Origin: Onchidella celtica
Taxonomy: Eukaryota > Mollusca > Gastropoda > Systellommatophora > Onchidiidae
DNA length: 64,000 bases
NCBI GenBank assembly: GCA_963931925.1
Contig: OZ007576.1
Coordinates: 10,572,261-10,636,260, forward strand
Reading direction: 5' to 3'
Below are positions 49,189-59,060 of the stretch, in pieces. The first letter of the stretch is position 1. Every line of letters begins with the position of its first letter. Below the pieces are notes generated by a model. That model did not search any database, had not been told where the DNA came from, and saw only the letters and a list, made by a program, of their open reading frames with translations. Both the position numbers and the translations under genes were made by a program.

Positions 49189-50469
49189 TGTCAGGATTAG
49201 GATTTGAATTGCCGTGCTGGGTCACGCATTGTTTATTACATGGCATCATTGATTTTAGTCAGTCCAAACGTCCTTGAACTGTTCTCGTGGACAGTTTGTT
49301 TTTGTAACGCTTTTCTTAGAGATGGAAAGAAAGTGGGTCAGGATAGAACGAATGGATAAATTAACAGTGACGATGCAGTTTTCGACCCCGTGGTTTGGGT
49401 GTACTTTAACAGGGAAAGACGGGGCGAATAAGGGGTGAATAAATTCGTACATAAAACGTTTAGGGTGTAGAGACTTTGCGAAAGGTTTTGACATCCTAAG
49501 TCTGACTTTGTCTGTTACTATTAATAGAATCTATTGGCGCTGCGAGCGGAGCTCGAAGTGGATGCACCAATCAAATTTGAGCAGTCACGTGATTTGCAGA
49601 AGATAAGCGGTGACATGTTTATGCTACCTCACTCCATGCAGCGTATCCTATTCTGCGAAGGTGTCGGCTAAGGTTCAGCCAGAGGGAACCATAAGACTGT
49701 TAACGTCATGTCTATGTCCTGGATAGACAATGAAAATAACCCACAGCTCTTTTCTCCAGTTCCCTGAAATCGTTTCAGGGAACCAATCGTAAGTCCATCA
49801 AAATGATTCGAGATGATGTGAATCTGACCCTAACTTTCCAGTAGAAGTGCGACCAAGGGAATGCAAGACCATAAAGTTTTACTTGCAATTAAGATCTAGA
49901 AAGAGTGACTGATATACACATTTGTAAATTGTAATTTGATGTGTCTGGATGAGGCTGGGGATTGCCAGCCCATCCTAGAACAGATCTAGATCTATCTTAA
50001 CTACGTCAGTGTGTCTTGACGGTTTGATCCTTTATAAGCAGTTAAATGAGTTAATATTGTCGTCTGAGACATAAGTATATTATTTGTGAAGTAGTAGGCA
50101 GTCTATATTTCTGAAGATAAATAATTACTAAGTAAACTGTGAATGAATCAGAATGATATAGAGTCTCAAATCTCTTAAGACTCTAGAGGAGATTTATAGT
50201 TATGTATTTTAGTATTTTCATTTGATGCTGCTGATGTTGTCTTTTGATATGTAAGATAGACGAAATTGTTAGGACTTTTAGGTAATAAATTTGTGGCCCT
50301 ACAAGGTCCTTGATATAACTTACTCGAAATTGTTATTAGTGTATGTGGCATGGTATGGCAGAGTAATTTCTAAAACCTCTCGATTTAAATGCAGTCGAAC
50401 ACCTAAATTTATAATTTAGTAATCCCCAACGTAACACTCGAGGGCACACCCCTCTTCCAACTCGTAACA
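49189..50469 (+). repeat. 5' LTR
   Basis: 1,281 bp, TG...CA ends. Line-by-line reading against 57169-58449 shows no difference. It would hold the promoter and poly(A) signals of the element. A short minus-strand open frame (49255-49494) recurs in both LTRs and is considered incidental. Confidence 0.97.
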
Positions 50470-50470
50470 C

Positions 50471-50488
50471 TGGAGAGGGACCCTTAAA
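50471..50488 (+). promoter_or_regulatory. Putative primer-binding site
   Basis: Starts with TGGAGAGGGACCC one base after the LTR. The TGG start matches the CCA end of a tRNA, as expected for a minus-strand primer. I cannot name the tRNA. Confidence 0.5.
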
Positions 50489-51381
50489 GAACCTTAGATA
50501 ACGCCATGCCACTTAGTTAGATTATTTTAAAACCTATTGTATTTTTTTATTCCATTATTTGATATTGTACTGTTCTAATATTATGTTTTCAGGTGCTTTT
50601 TATTATAGAGTTTAAACAATTTGTATTAATCGAATATTTTGTTTCAATTTCATATGGTGAACATCCCAACATCCCATTGACCCGTGGACACCGGCGAGGG
50701 AACCCTTTCATCATCCGGTTTTACTTCAGACAGAAATACAAGTTTGGGCTTGGAGCTATGGATTGAGGATATTTACCATCTGAATTCCTCAAAAATAAAG
50801 ATAAGTGATCCATCTATCTAACAGTCTTGGGGAGGGCGACGTACTTTCCGCTCTGTGTGTATTGTTCCAGGCCATTTTACTATTTACTATATGTTTAGTT
50901 TAAGTGCGGGAGGTTGGTTGGGATCATAGGTTAGCATATCTTCTTTGCCATTACGAAGGATATTGGAGGCCTTGGTGGCTATGTAAAATAACTCGGGGGG
51001 ATTTGCTTCTCTGTGAATAGTTCTATTAGGGATCCATTATTCGTATAGATTGTGGCGTTTCTTACTTCCTCACCTTTCTTTAGGAAGATGTCTCTCCTGT
51101 CTTTTTCTTAAACTATCTGTAATATAAGTTAGGACTTGTAGGGTCTGTTATCGTTCGTTTTACTTGTCAGTATACGTCCTGTTTATTGTATTTTTTTTTG
51201 CTTATAAACTTTAAACTACTATAATAACATTGATATGTTTACAATATATGCCTGAGGTGTTTCACGTGCTAAAACCACGTTGAATTGTAATCTGGTATTG
51301 ACATATGTGAGAGAGAGATATAATAATTTTTGGTTCACGTGACAATTTCACGTTGAAGATAGATCTAGAGAGAATAATTTT

Positions 51382-51892
51382 GCAGTGGTAACAGAAGACA
51401 CTGCGTGTACGTGTTTTGAGAGGAGAGAGAATTTTGAGAGTGTTTTGAGAACACAGAGATATTTCAAATTTGTCGTGTTGAGAAAGATATAGTTTTGATT
51501 CATCGCATTGAGAGAGCGATTCGTTTTGACAGTGATAACAGAGGACACTGATTCTTGCGTTGAGAGAGACGTAAAATTTTGAGATTGATCACTCAAGACA
51601 TTAATTTATCGCAGTAAAGGCGATATATAGTATTTTATTGCAGTGGGAGCAACGGATAGACGGCACTGCCTTACTAGAATTTATATTGAGAGAGAGAGAG
51701 ATAAAGTTTTTGCAGTTTAAGTGATACTGCCTGTAATTTTCAGAGAGAGATAAAGTGTTTGCAGTTTAAGTGATACTGCCTGTAATTTTCAGAGAGAGAT
51801 AAAGTGTTTGCAGTTTAAGTGATACTGCCTGTAATTTTGAGAGAGAGAGATAGAACGTTCTTTTCGCGAAGCAGTGCTAACATAAGACACTG
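51382..51892 (+). other. Array of seven CAGTG/CACTG hairpins in the retrotransposon leader
   Basis: Seven short stem-loops formed by (G)CAGT(G) and (C)ACTG(C) occur at 51382-51404, 51530-51550, 51640-51669, 51712-51730, 51761-51779, 51810-51828 and 51872-51892. Numbers 1, 2 and 7 share loop sequence as well (TAACA and then GACACTG). Spacers are rich in GAGAGA. They lie just before the gag start. A role in RNA packaging, dimerisation or translation is possible but inferred only. Confidence 0.6.
51701..51840 (+). repeat. Three 49-bp tandem repeats in the leader
   Basis: Units starting ATAAAGT at 51701, 51750 and 51799, each containing GCAGTTTAAGTGATACTGCC and TGTAATTTT. They are almost identical. 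Each contributes one hairpin of the array. Confidence 0.9.
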
Positions 51893-51994
51893 AGTTAATA
51901 TTAACAGTCAATAACTGTTCATATAAGATATTGATACCGCGATATACCGTAACATTGGGTAAATATTTACTAACTTTACAGACTTTAACATATC

Positions 51995-53287
51995 ATGGCT
52001 GAGTTTCTTAAATATTTAGAATCTGCCAAAGTTCTGGGCATACCAGAGGAAGAACGCGCCGCGTGGTGCGAACGACACGTACAACAAGACCGAGAGCGCG
52101 AGGATCGAAAAGAAGCAAGAGAAAGAGAAAGAGAAAAAGAAGAAAGAGAAAGAGAAAAAGAAGTAGAAAGAGAAAAGGAAAGAGAAAGAGAAAGGGAGAA
52201 AGAAAGAGAGAGAGAAAAGGAAAGACAGCATGAACTAGCAATTAAAAAGTTAGAGCAACAATCGCTTGTAACACCCACTACTGCCACCAATTCTTATGCT
52301 ACTAAACCAAAACTACCACCATTTAATGAAAAACTCGACCGGATCGACGCATATTTACATCGGTTCGAGTTACACGCTAAATGCGTCGGATGGCAGCAGG
52401 CGATGTACAGTTCATGCCTGTCCAATTTATTAACGGGTAAGGCTTTAGAGGTATTTCACAGCCTTAAAGTAGAAGATGCCAACGATTATGACAAGCTTAA
52501 AACAGCACTGCTTAAGCGATTCCAGCATACCGAGGATGGCTTCCATCAAAGATTTCGCTCATGTAAACCTGAGCCATCTGAAAATTTCTCAACTTATGTC
52601 AATCGGTTGAAACATTATTTAGATCGCTGGATAGAGCTCGCGAACGTAACTACCGGAAATTATTCCCAACTATACGATTTGGTCTTAAAGGACCAAATCT
52701 ATACCGCATGTCATTCCGATTTAGTCGCCCACCTTAAAGAGAGGGCTCCGACATCCTCTGAAGAAATCACATCGTGCGCCGAACGATACGCGTCCGCTCA
52801 CCCAAATCGCCCTTTGGCAAAGCCTTCAACTACAACACCGTGTTATGCCAACGTAGGCAAAGGAGCGCCAACCGGACACGATCGTTCAAGGGCGACTCGT
52901 CGTCAGGCCCCAAATTCACGCTTTCAATCAGAGCCGCCTTTTTGTAGACAGAGAGATTTTCCGAATCGAGGTAATGCATCCCCGCGTCGAGGATATCAGA
53001 CTTATTCTTTTTACGAGCCTCGCCCAGATTATCGTGGCAACTATCCAGGCCAACAATATAACCGGCCTCAGGGACCGCCGCGACGAGTGCATTTTGATGA
53101 TAGTTATAATTATAGTAGACCGCAGAGTCTTCCCTATCGTGGAAACGATCCTAATCGTACTATATGTTATAAGTGTAATAGGGTAGGCCACATACAGAGA
53201 TTTTGTAACGCGAAATTGGAATCAGCAAATGCCTGCTCGGTTAAACCTACACTTTATGAGACTGACGGTCATTCTGAATCTTCATGA
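51995..53287 (+). CDS. gag: Gag polyprotein of Gmr1-like retrotransposon
   Basis: 430 residues, starting at the first ATG after the leader (TATCATGGC). Residues about 25-85 form a very highly charged Arg/Glu/Lys coiled-coil-like stretch. A capsid-type region starts near residue 105 (KLPPFNEKLDRIDAYLHRFE). Residues about 183-268 resemble a SCAN domain: FHQRFRSCKPEPSENFSTYV, then LKDQIYTACHSDLVAHLKER and PTSSEEI. The C-terminal part is basic and Arg/Tyr/Pro-rich. Its end carries one CCHC knuckle, CYKCNRVGHIQRFC, for RNA binding. The protein would assemble the virus-like particle in the cytoplasm. It ends at UGA 53285-53287, in the same frame as pol. No damage is visible. Confidence 0.93.
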   Translation: MAEFLKYLESAKVLGIPEEERAAWCERHVQQDREREDRKEAREREREKEEREREKEVEREKEREREREKEREREKERQHELAIKKLEQQSLVTPTTATNSYATKPKLPPFNEKLDRIDAYLHRFELHAKCVGWQQAMYSSCLSNLLTGKALEVFHSLKVEDANDYDKLKTALLKRFQHTEDGFHQRFRSCKPEPSENFSTYVNRLKHYLDRWIELANVTTGNYSQLYDLVLKDQIYTACHSDLVAHLKERAPTSSEEITSCAERYASAHPNRPLAKPSTTTPCYANVGKGAPTGHDRSRATRRQAPNSRFQSEPPFCRQRDFPNRGNASPRRGYQTYSFYEPRPDYRGNYPGQQYNRPQGPPRRVHFDDSYNYSRPQSLPYRGNDPNRTICYKCNRVGHIQRFCNAKLESANACSVKPTLYETDGHSESS

Positions 53288-53293
53288 CAATCA
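53285..53293 (+). promoter_or_regulatory. Gag-Pol junction: in-frame UGA with CAA-UCA context
   Basis: Gag and Pol lie in one frame separated by this single UGA; the frame between UGA and the first Pol methionine (53309) is open. The six bases after the stop, CAATCA, match the CARYYA context known to promote stop-codon readthrough in plant-virus-type sites. Readthrough would make Gag-Pol; re-initiation at 53309 is the alternative. Confidence 0.55.
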
Positions 53294-53308
53294 AAGACTA
53301 TTCCAGTC

Positions 53309-56300
53309 ATGTCCGCCCTACATGAACTGGGTGAATTAACATTTTACCAGGGCCGCGTGAACGCGATTCGCGCTTCTGTTCTACGTGACTCCGGATGCAC
53401 GACTATCGGCGTTCGACAGTCACTAGTCCGTCCAACACAATTTTTGGACAAGGAGGTAACTTGTATTACTTTTGGCGGATCTGTAGAGCGATTCCGTCTT
53501 GCAGAAGTTTATATTGATACACCTTTTCTCACAGGTATTGTTACTGCATGTGTACTGCCTAATCCAGTGGCTGATGTAATCATAGGGAATGTACCTCAAG
53601 TAAATAAGTTTCCTATCGGTAACTTGGAAATTTGGACTGAGGATGAGAGTGTTGCTTGTGCGACAACACGCTTACAATCGAGTCGACGAGCAGACAGTCC
53701 ATTGAGTAATCCTACTATTGAAGTGAACATAACGTCTAGTGCATTTCATGATGAGCAACATTCAGATCCCACATTGAAACATTTGTTTGCTAAGGTTGAT
53801 CCTACCGCACCGGATACCTCTAAGTTTCTTATTAAAGATGACTTACTATATCGTAATTTTCGGAATAAGCGAGAGGCCGTTATGCAACTTGTAGTACCGA
53901 GATCTTTTCGTCGCGACATTATTCGTCTCGCGCATGACACTTCCTTGGCGGGTCACCAGGGAAAGGCCAGAACTAAGTCTCGAATACTATCCCAATTTTT
54001 TTGGCCCAGTATTTACGCAGATGTAAACCGGTTCGTATCAACATGTGACGTATGTCAGAGACGTACCCCTAAAGGAAGAGCATCGAGAGCTCCTCTGCAG
54101 GAGATGCCTATGGTCTCCAGACCATTTGAGCGCGTTGCCGTAGATATAGTTGGTCCTCTACACAAGTCAGACAGAGGACATCGTTTTATACTTTCTGTCA
54201 TTGACTACGCAACCCGTTGGCCAGAGGCCATTCCGCTAAAAGACATTTCAGCTGATCATGTCGCTGAAGCTCTTATTACTATTTTTTCGCGTCTAGGGTT
54301 TCCGGTTGAAATTTTATCGGACAGAGGTCCACAGTTTACCTCTGAGCTTTTTAAGAAAGTCTTGGAATTGGTCGGGATTAAACGAAGATTGACATCTCCA
54401 TACCACCCACAGTCTAATGGCTGCTGTGAACGTTGGAATGCTACCATGAAAAGTATGCTTGCACGAGTTTCCGCCGACAAACCGAGTGATTGGGATCGAC
54501 AACTCCCCGCTATTCTTTTTGCATACCGAGAACTACCGAACGCATCGACGGGTTTTTCTCCCTTCGAATTATTGTATGGTCGTAAGCCGCGTGGTCCAAT
54601 GGCCATACTCCATGATTTATTCGCTGGATCAGACACGGACGACAACGATACGCGGTCTGCATATCAATACGTTGTGGACTTGCGTCAGCGAATTCTTAAC
54701 GCATGTCAGCTCGCACAAAAATCTTCAGCTGCGCATGCTAGCCATTATAAACAATATCGTGATCAAGGCAGCCGATTGCGAACCTTGACCGTCGGAGACC
54801 AAACTCTTGTTCTCCTTCCGGAAACGAAAAATAAACTCCTCCTTACATGGAAAGGACCTTTCAAAGTTCTAAAGAGACTTTCTCGAGTAAATTATCTTAT
54901 CAAGATTCGGGGACAGGACAAAGTCTTCCATATAAATATGTTAAAGCAATACCTGTCCGACGATGATAATCGACAGAATAATCGCCGAAATGTGGTTGCA
55001 CAGGCCAATGCGGCCTTGGTTTCAGTTGACGATGATGATCCTATTAAGATAGAGAATTCAATACCCGCACTTCGATCTTCTGAAAACACTTCGGATGTGA
55101 ATATAAATCCAGATTTATCTGAATCGCAAAGGCAAGATTTAAGAGATTTGCTTAACGAGTTTACTACTGTCTTTACTGATCTACCAGGTAATACTTCTTT
55201 GGTACAGCATGTTATAAGATTAAAGACGGATATACCCGTCTTTGTTAAACCATACCCGCGTCCGCTGCACGCACAAGAGACTATAATAACCGAGGTACGT
55301 AACATGTTTCACCTGGGAGTGATAGAGCGATCGACGAGTCCATATAACTCACCCATCGTCTTAGTGAAAAAAAAAGATGATACCGTGCGTTTTTGTATTG
55401 ATTATCGTAAACTTAATGAGGTTACGATATATGACGCTGAACCGATTCCCAACCAGGAGAATCTTTTTGCTCAGTTAGCGAGGGCAACGATTTTTTCTAA
55501 AATTGATCTTTCCAAAGGTTATTGGCAAATTCCGCTTGATGAGAATAGCAAGCAATATACCGCCTTTCAGACCCCGTTGGGTCTTATGCAGTGGCGCTAT
55601 ATGCCTTTCGGGTTAGTTACAGCCCCTGCTACTTTCGCCCGTATGATGACAATATTGCTCCAGGGTATGAATTCCGTATTGTCGTATTTTGACGACATTT
55701 GTATTTATGAAACCGATTGGTCGGGCCACCTCGCAGCCCTACGACAAGTTTTTATTGCTCTTCGTCGAGCTGGCCTTACGGCGAAACCCAGTAAGGTATT
55801 TTTAGGCTACAATAAAATTAATTTTCTGGGCCATACAATTGCCCACGGCGTTCAGACTCCTGATGACAAGAAGATAACTACCATCTTAAAGCTCCAACCT
55901 CCTCGAACTAAGAAAGAAGTTCGTAGTTTATTGGGCTTTCTTAACTATTATAGGAAATTCATTCCAAATTTTTCTTCGCTTACAGCTCCGTTGTCAGACC
56001 TCACAAGAAAGAATTTTCCTAATAAAGTGAAATGGACAACCGAATGTGCTGATACACTTCGTACCGTTCAACAATTGTTTTCCACTTCCCCCATTCTCAT
56101 ACTACCAGACATAAACCAAATATTTATTGTCCGCACTGATGCGTCGGACAAGGGATTGGGAGCTGTGTTATTACAGGAACGAGACGATACTTTGCGGCCA
56201 TGTCTATACGCCAGCCGCAAGTTGCTAGATAGGGAATGCCGCTATGCAATTATCGAGCGAGAGTGCCTCGCTATCATTTTTGCTGTAAACGCATTTTCGA

Positions 56301-56488
56301 GATATCTACTCATGTCTGAATTTATAATTGAAACGGACCATCGTCCGTTGTTATTCTTAAAGACTAACAGGGCTAAAAATGCTCGATTAACGAGATGGAG
56401 TCTTGCACTCCAGGAATACCGCTTTGTTATCCGTGCTATCCCTGGCGGTGACAATTCCCAAGCTGATATTTTGTCACGTCTGATTTAA
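53309..56488 (+). CDS. pol: Pol polyprotein with order PR-IN-RT-RNaseH
   Basis: 1,059 residues from the first methionine after the Gag stop. An aspartic protease comes first: the DSG triad is at residues 27-29 and an IIG motif lies near 92. Integrase follows. Its HHCC zinc module has histidines near 209-217 and CDVC near 246. The catalytic D (AVDIVGPL) is near 278, D (SDRGPQF) near 338 and E near 374, with a D-x35-E spacing, then a GPY/F module (TWKGPFKVL). Only after that comes reverse transcriptase (CIDYRKLNEV, SKIDLSKGYWQI, YFDDICIY near residue 792). RNase H ends the protein (RTDASDKGLGAVL, ERECLAIIFA, ETDHRPLLF, QADILSRLI). No stop or missing catalytic residue is visible. Expression depends on the UGA just upstream. 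Confidence 0.95.
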   Translation: MSALHELGELTFYQGRVNAIRASVLRDSGCTTIGVRQSLVRPTQFLDKEVTCITFGGSVERFRLAEVYIDTPFLTGIVTACVLPNPVADVIIGNVPQVNKFPIGNLEIWTEDESVACATTRLQSSRRADSPLSNPTIEVNITSSAFHDEQHSDPTLKHLFAKVDPTAPDTSKFLIKDDLLYRNFRNKREAVMQLVVPRSFRRDIIRLAHDTSLAGHQGKARTKSRILSQFFWPSIYADVNRFVSTCDVCQRRTPKGRASRAPLQEMPMVSRPFERVAVDIVGPLHKSDRGHRFILSVIDYATRWPEAIPLKDISADHVAEALITIFSRLGFPVEILSDRGPQFTSELFKKVLELVGIKRRLTSPYHPQSNGCCERWNATMKSMLARVSADKPSDWDRQLPAILFAYRELPNASTGFSPFELLYGRKPRGPMAILHDLFAGSDTDDNDTRSAYQYVVDLRQRILNACQLAQKSSAAHASHYKQYRDQGSRLRTLTVGDQTLVLLPETKNKLLLTWKGPFKVLKRLSRVNYLIKIRGQDKVFHINMLKQYLSDDDNRQNNRRNVVAQANAALVSVDDDDPIKIENSIPALRSSENTSDVNINPDLSESQRQDLRDLLNEFTTVFTDLPGNTSLVQHVIRLKTDIPVFVKPYPRPLHAQETIITEVRNMFHLGVIERSTSPYNSPIVLVKKKDDTVRFCIDYRKLNEVTIYDAEPIPNQENLFAQLARATIFSKIDLSKGYWQIPLDENSKQYTAFQTPLGLMQWRYMPFGLVTAPATFARMMTILLQGMNSVLSYFDDICIYETDWSGHLAALRQVFIALRRAGLTAKPSKVFLGYNKINFLGHTIAHGVQTPDDKKITTILKLQPPRTKKEVRSLLGFLNYYRKFIPNFSSLTAPLSDLTRKNFPNKVKWTTECADTLRTVQQLFSTSPILILPDINQIFIVRTDASDKGLGAVLLQERDDTLRPCLYASRKLLDRECRYAIIERECLAIIFAVNAFSRYLLMSEFIIETDHRPLLFLKTNRAKNARLTRWSLALQEYRFVIRAIPGGDNSQADILSRLI

Positions 56489-57168
56489 TTTCCTATTAAA
56501 GATTGTTGTGTCTTGTATTGGGGTTGGATAGTGCTTGTCCCCCTCAATTCTAGACGGTGGATGGATTCACATTTATCTTGTTCATTACGTTATGAACCAT
56601 TTTTACAATCCTTTTTTTTTGTGAATATCCTCTTTCCACCAGCGTCATTCCTGACTGTGACCTGAACTTCTGGCAAACCTGACGCCCTTGTCAGCGGGTC
56701 AATGAGATGAAGACATGGCAAACCAAGCTACCAGAGCTACTGCTGCCATTGGATACCACAGTATTTTAATTAACAATATATTGTGTGTGAATGTGTATAT
56801 AAGCAGCAATTGTGTGTGTTGACTAAATAATTATGAGCCTATTTCTTCAGTAAGGCTTCATTATTTGATAATAGTTATACTTTAATCCAGCAGTATACAG
56901 TGATATACTCATTATTATTATAGATGTTTCTGAGAATTTTGATTGTGTGCAGTAGGAATGTTTAAATAGAATAAATTCTATAGAACGTGGCATCAATAAT
57001 TGTATGCTTTTTGTCCATCCACTATGCACGTTCTTAGTTAGATTTTTCTTCTCAAGCTTAAGACTCATTTTTCTACAGTACTACTTAAGCCCCTACCACA
57101 ATAACTTTGAGATTTTTTGGATCTTATCGTGTAAATTTTTCTTAAAATTTTCACTGGGGTGGGGGATA
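56489..57168 (+). other. Retrotransposon 3' non-coding region with polypurine tract
   Basis: Non-coding sequence between the pol stop and the 3' LTR; there is no env-like ORF. The G-rich GGGGTGGGGGA at about 57156-57166 directly before the LTR is the likely polypurine tract priming plus-strand synthesis. Confidence 0.75.
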
Positions 57169-58449
57169 TGTCAGGATTAGGATTTGAATTGCCGTGCTGG
57201 GTCACGCATTGTTTATTACATGGCATCATTGATTTTAGTCAGTCCAAACGTCCTTGAACTGTTCTCGTGGACAGTTTGTTTTTGTAACGCTTTTCTTAGA
57301 GATGGAAAGAAAGTGGGTCAGGATAGAACGAATGGATAAATTAACAGTGACGATGCAGTTTTCGACCCCGTGGTTTGGGTGTACTTTAACAGGGAAAGAC
57401 GGGGCGAATAAGGGGTGAATAAATTCGTACATAAAACGTTTAGGGTGTAGAGACTTTGCGAAAGGTTTTGACATCCTAAGTCTGACTTTGTCTGTTACTA
57501 TTAATAGAATCTATTGGCGCTGCGAGCGGAGCTCGAAGTGGATGCACCAATCAAATTTGAGCAGTCACGTGATTTGCAGAAGATAAGCGGTGACATGTTT
57601 ATGCTACCTCACTCCATGCAGCGTATCCTATTCTGCGAAGGTGTCGGCTAAGGTTCAGCCAGAGGGAACCATAAGACTGTTAACGTCATGTCTATGTCCT
57701 GGATAGACAATGAAAATAACCCACAGCTCTTTTCTCCAGTTCCCTGAAATCGTTTCAGGGAACCAATCGTAAGTCCATCAAAATGATTCGAGATGATGTG
57801 AATCTGACCCTAACTTTCCAGTAGAAGTGCGACCAAGGGAATGCAAGACCATAAAGTTTTACTTGCAATTAAGATCTAGAAAGAGTGACTGATATACACA
57901 TTTGTAAATTGTAATTTGATGTGTCTGGATGAGGCTGGGGATTGCCAGCCCATCCTAGAACAGATCTAGATCTATCTTAACTACGTCAGTGTGTCTTGAC
58001 GGTTTGATCCTTTATAAGCAGTTAAATGAGTTAATATTGTCGTCTGAGACATAAGTATATTATTTGTGAAGTAGTAGGCAGTCTATATTTCTGAAGATAA
58101 ATAATTACTAAGTAAACTGTGAATGAATCAGAATGATATAGAGTCTCAAATCTCTTAAGACTCTAGAGGAGATTTATAGTTATGTATTTTAGTATTTTCA
58201 TTTGATGCTGCTGATGTTGTCTTTTGATATGTAAGATAGACGAAATTGTTAGGACTTTTAGGTAATAAATTTGTGGCCCTACAAGGTCCTTGATATAACT
58301 TACTCGAAATTGTTATTAGTGTATGTGGCATGGTATGGCAGAGTAATTTCTAAAACCTCTCGATTTAAATGCAGTCGAACACCTAAATTTATAATTTAGT
58401 AATCCCCAACGTAACACTCGAGGGCACACCCCTCTTCCAACTCGTAACA
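57169..58449 (+). repeat. 3' LTR
   Basis: 1,281 bp, reads as identical to the 5' LTR. Followed by the CTTGT target duplication and then the right part of the hAT-like element. Confidence 0.97.
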
Positions 58450-59060
58450 CTTGTGTTAATGTCTATTTTGCACATGTTTTATGTAATTGTTATGTTTTAC
58501 ACAGCCTCCTGTTTCAAACAAAAAGTCTAGCGTAATTTCGACCGATCTAGCATAATTTTGGCACCCATCTAGCATAATTTTGGACCCAATCTGGCATAAT
58601 TTTGGAATTTGGAGTTGGCAACACTGTCTACCAGCCAGTTAACGTGCAAAAACTTGTCTAGTCATACTTAACAATGTCAACTATCCCCACCTTGTTTCAC
58701 CCCTACTCCATTACTTATTAGTCACGAACATTAAAACCGACATGCGTGAATCTAACAGTTTAACTTTACATTTATTTACTCACCAACTATAATTCGCGAG
58801 GACCGTTCAAGGCCACCAGCCAATTTTCTCATGGCCCTGGTAAAAAAACCACTCACGCTCTGCGTGAGATCTAACAACATCCGAATCATGACACTGCTGA
58901 TCTACAATGCTTACAATGTTCACATGGTAAATCAAACCATTGACCTTGATATTGGCTACATGCGTATTGATATGGTTTTCGTTTGTACAATGCTTTACAT
59001 AAATGAGTCACAAGTTTTAATGTGCCGTAGATGGGCCAAAAAGTTACTTGCGTATCGTCG

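Larger units (their letters stand above)
49189..58449 (+). mobile_element. Complete Gmr1-like Ty3/Gypsy LTR retrotransposon (9.26 kb)
   Basis: Two 1,281-bp LTRs beginning TGTCAGG and ending CGTAACA are flanked by a perfect 5-bp target duplication CTTGT (49184-49188 and 58450-58454). Between them are a primer-binding-like site, a 1.5-kb leader, gag, pol and a purine-rich tract. Pol domains run protease, integrase, reverse transcriptase, RNase H. The integrase has a GPY/F module and the RT has YFDD, both Ty3/Gypsy features, but integrase precedes RT as in Ty1/Copia. This combination defines the Gmr1-like group, described first from deuterostomes (established literature, recalled). All ORFs are intact and the LTRs appear identical, so the insertion is very young and could be active. 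No envelope gene is present. Confidence 0.93.
48558..58626. mobile_element. hAT-like DNA transposon, split by an LTR retrotransposon
   Basis: The ends are CAGTGTTGCCAA at 48558 and its inverse TTGGCAACACTG at 58626. They are flanked by a perfect 8-bp direct repeat TCTACCAG (48550-48557 and 58627-58634). An 8-bp target duplication with CAG-starting termini fits the hAT superfamily. Both subterminal regions carry several copies of a TCTAGCATAATTTT-type motif. Without the retrotransposon the element is about 0.8 kb, so it is non-autonomous. The internal LTR element (49189-58449) was inserted later. Confidence 0.75.

Noticed and set aside
49255..49494. 79-codon minus-strand ORF repeated in both LTRs
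   Set aside because: Its repetition follows from LTR identity; no motif or support for expression.
53309..56488. Copia/Ty1 element, because integrase precedes RT
   Set aside because: Integrase has a GPY/F module and the RT and RNase H sequence is Gypsy-like; the 5-bp duplication and SCAN-like Gag fit Gmr1-like elements better.
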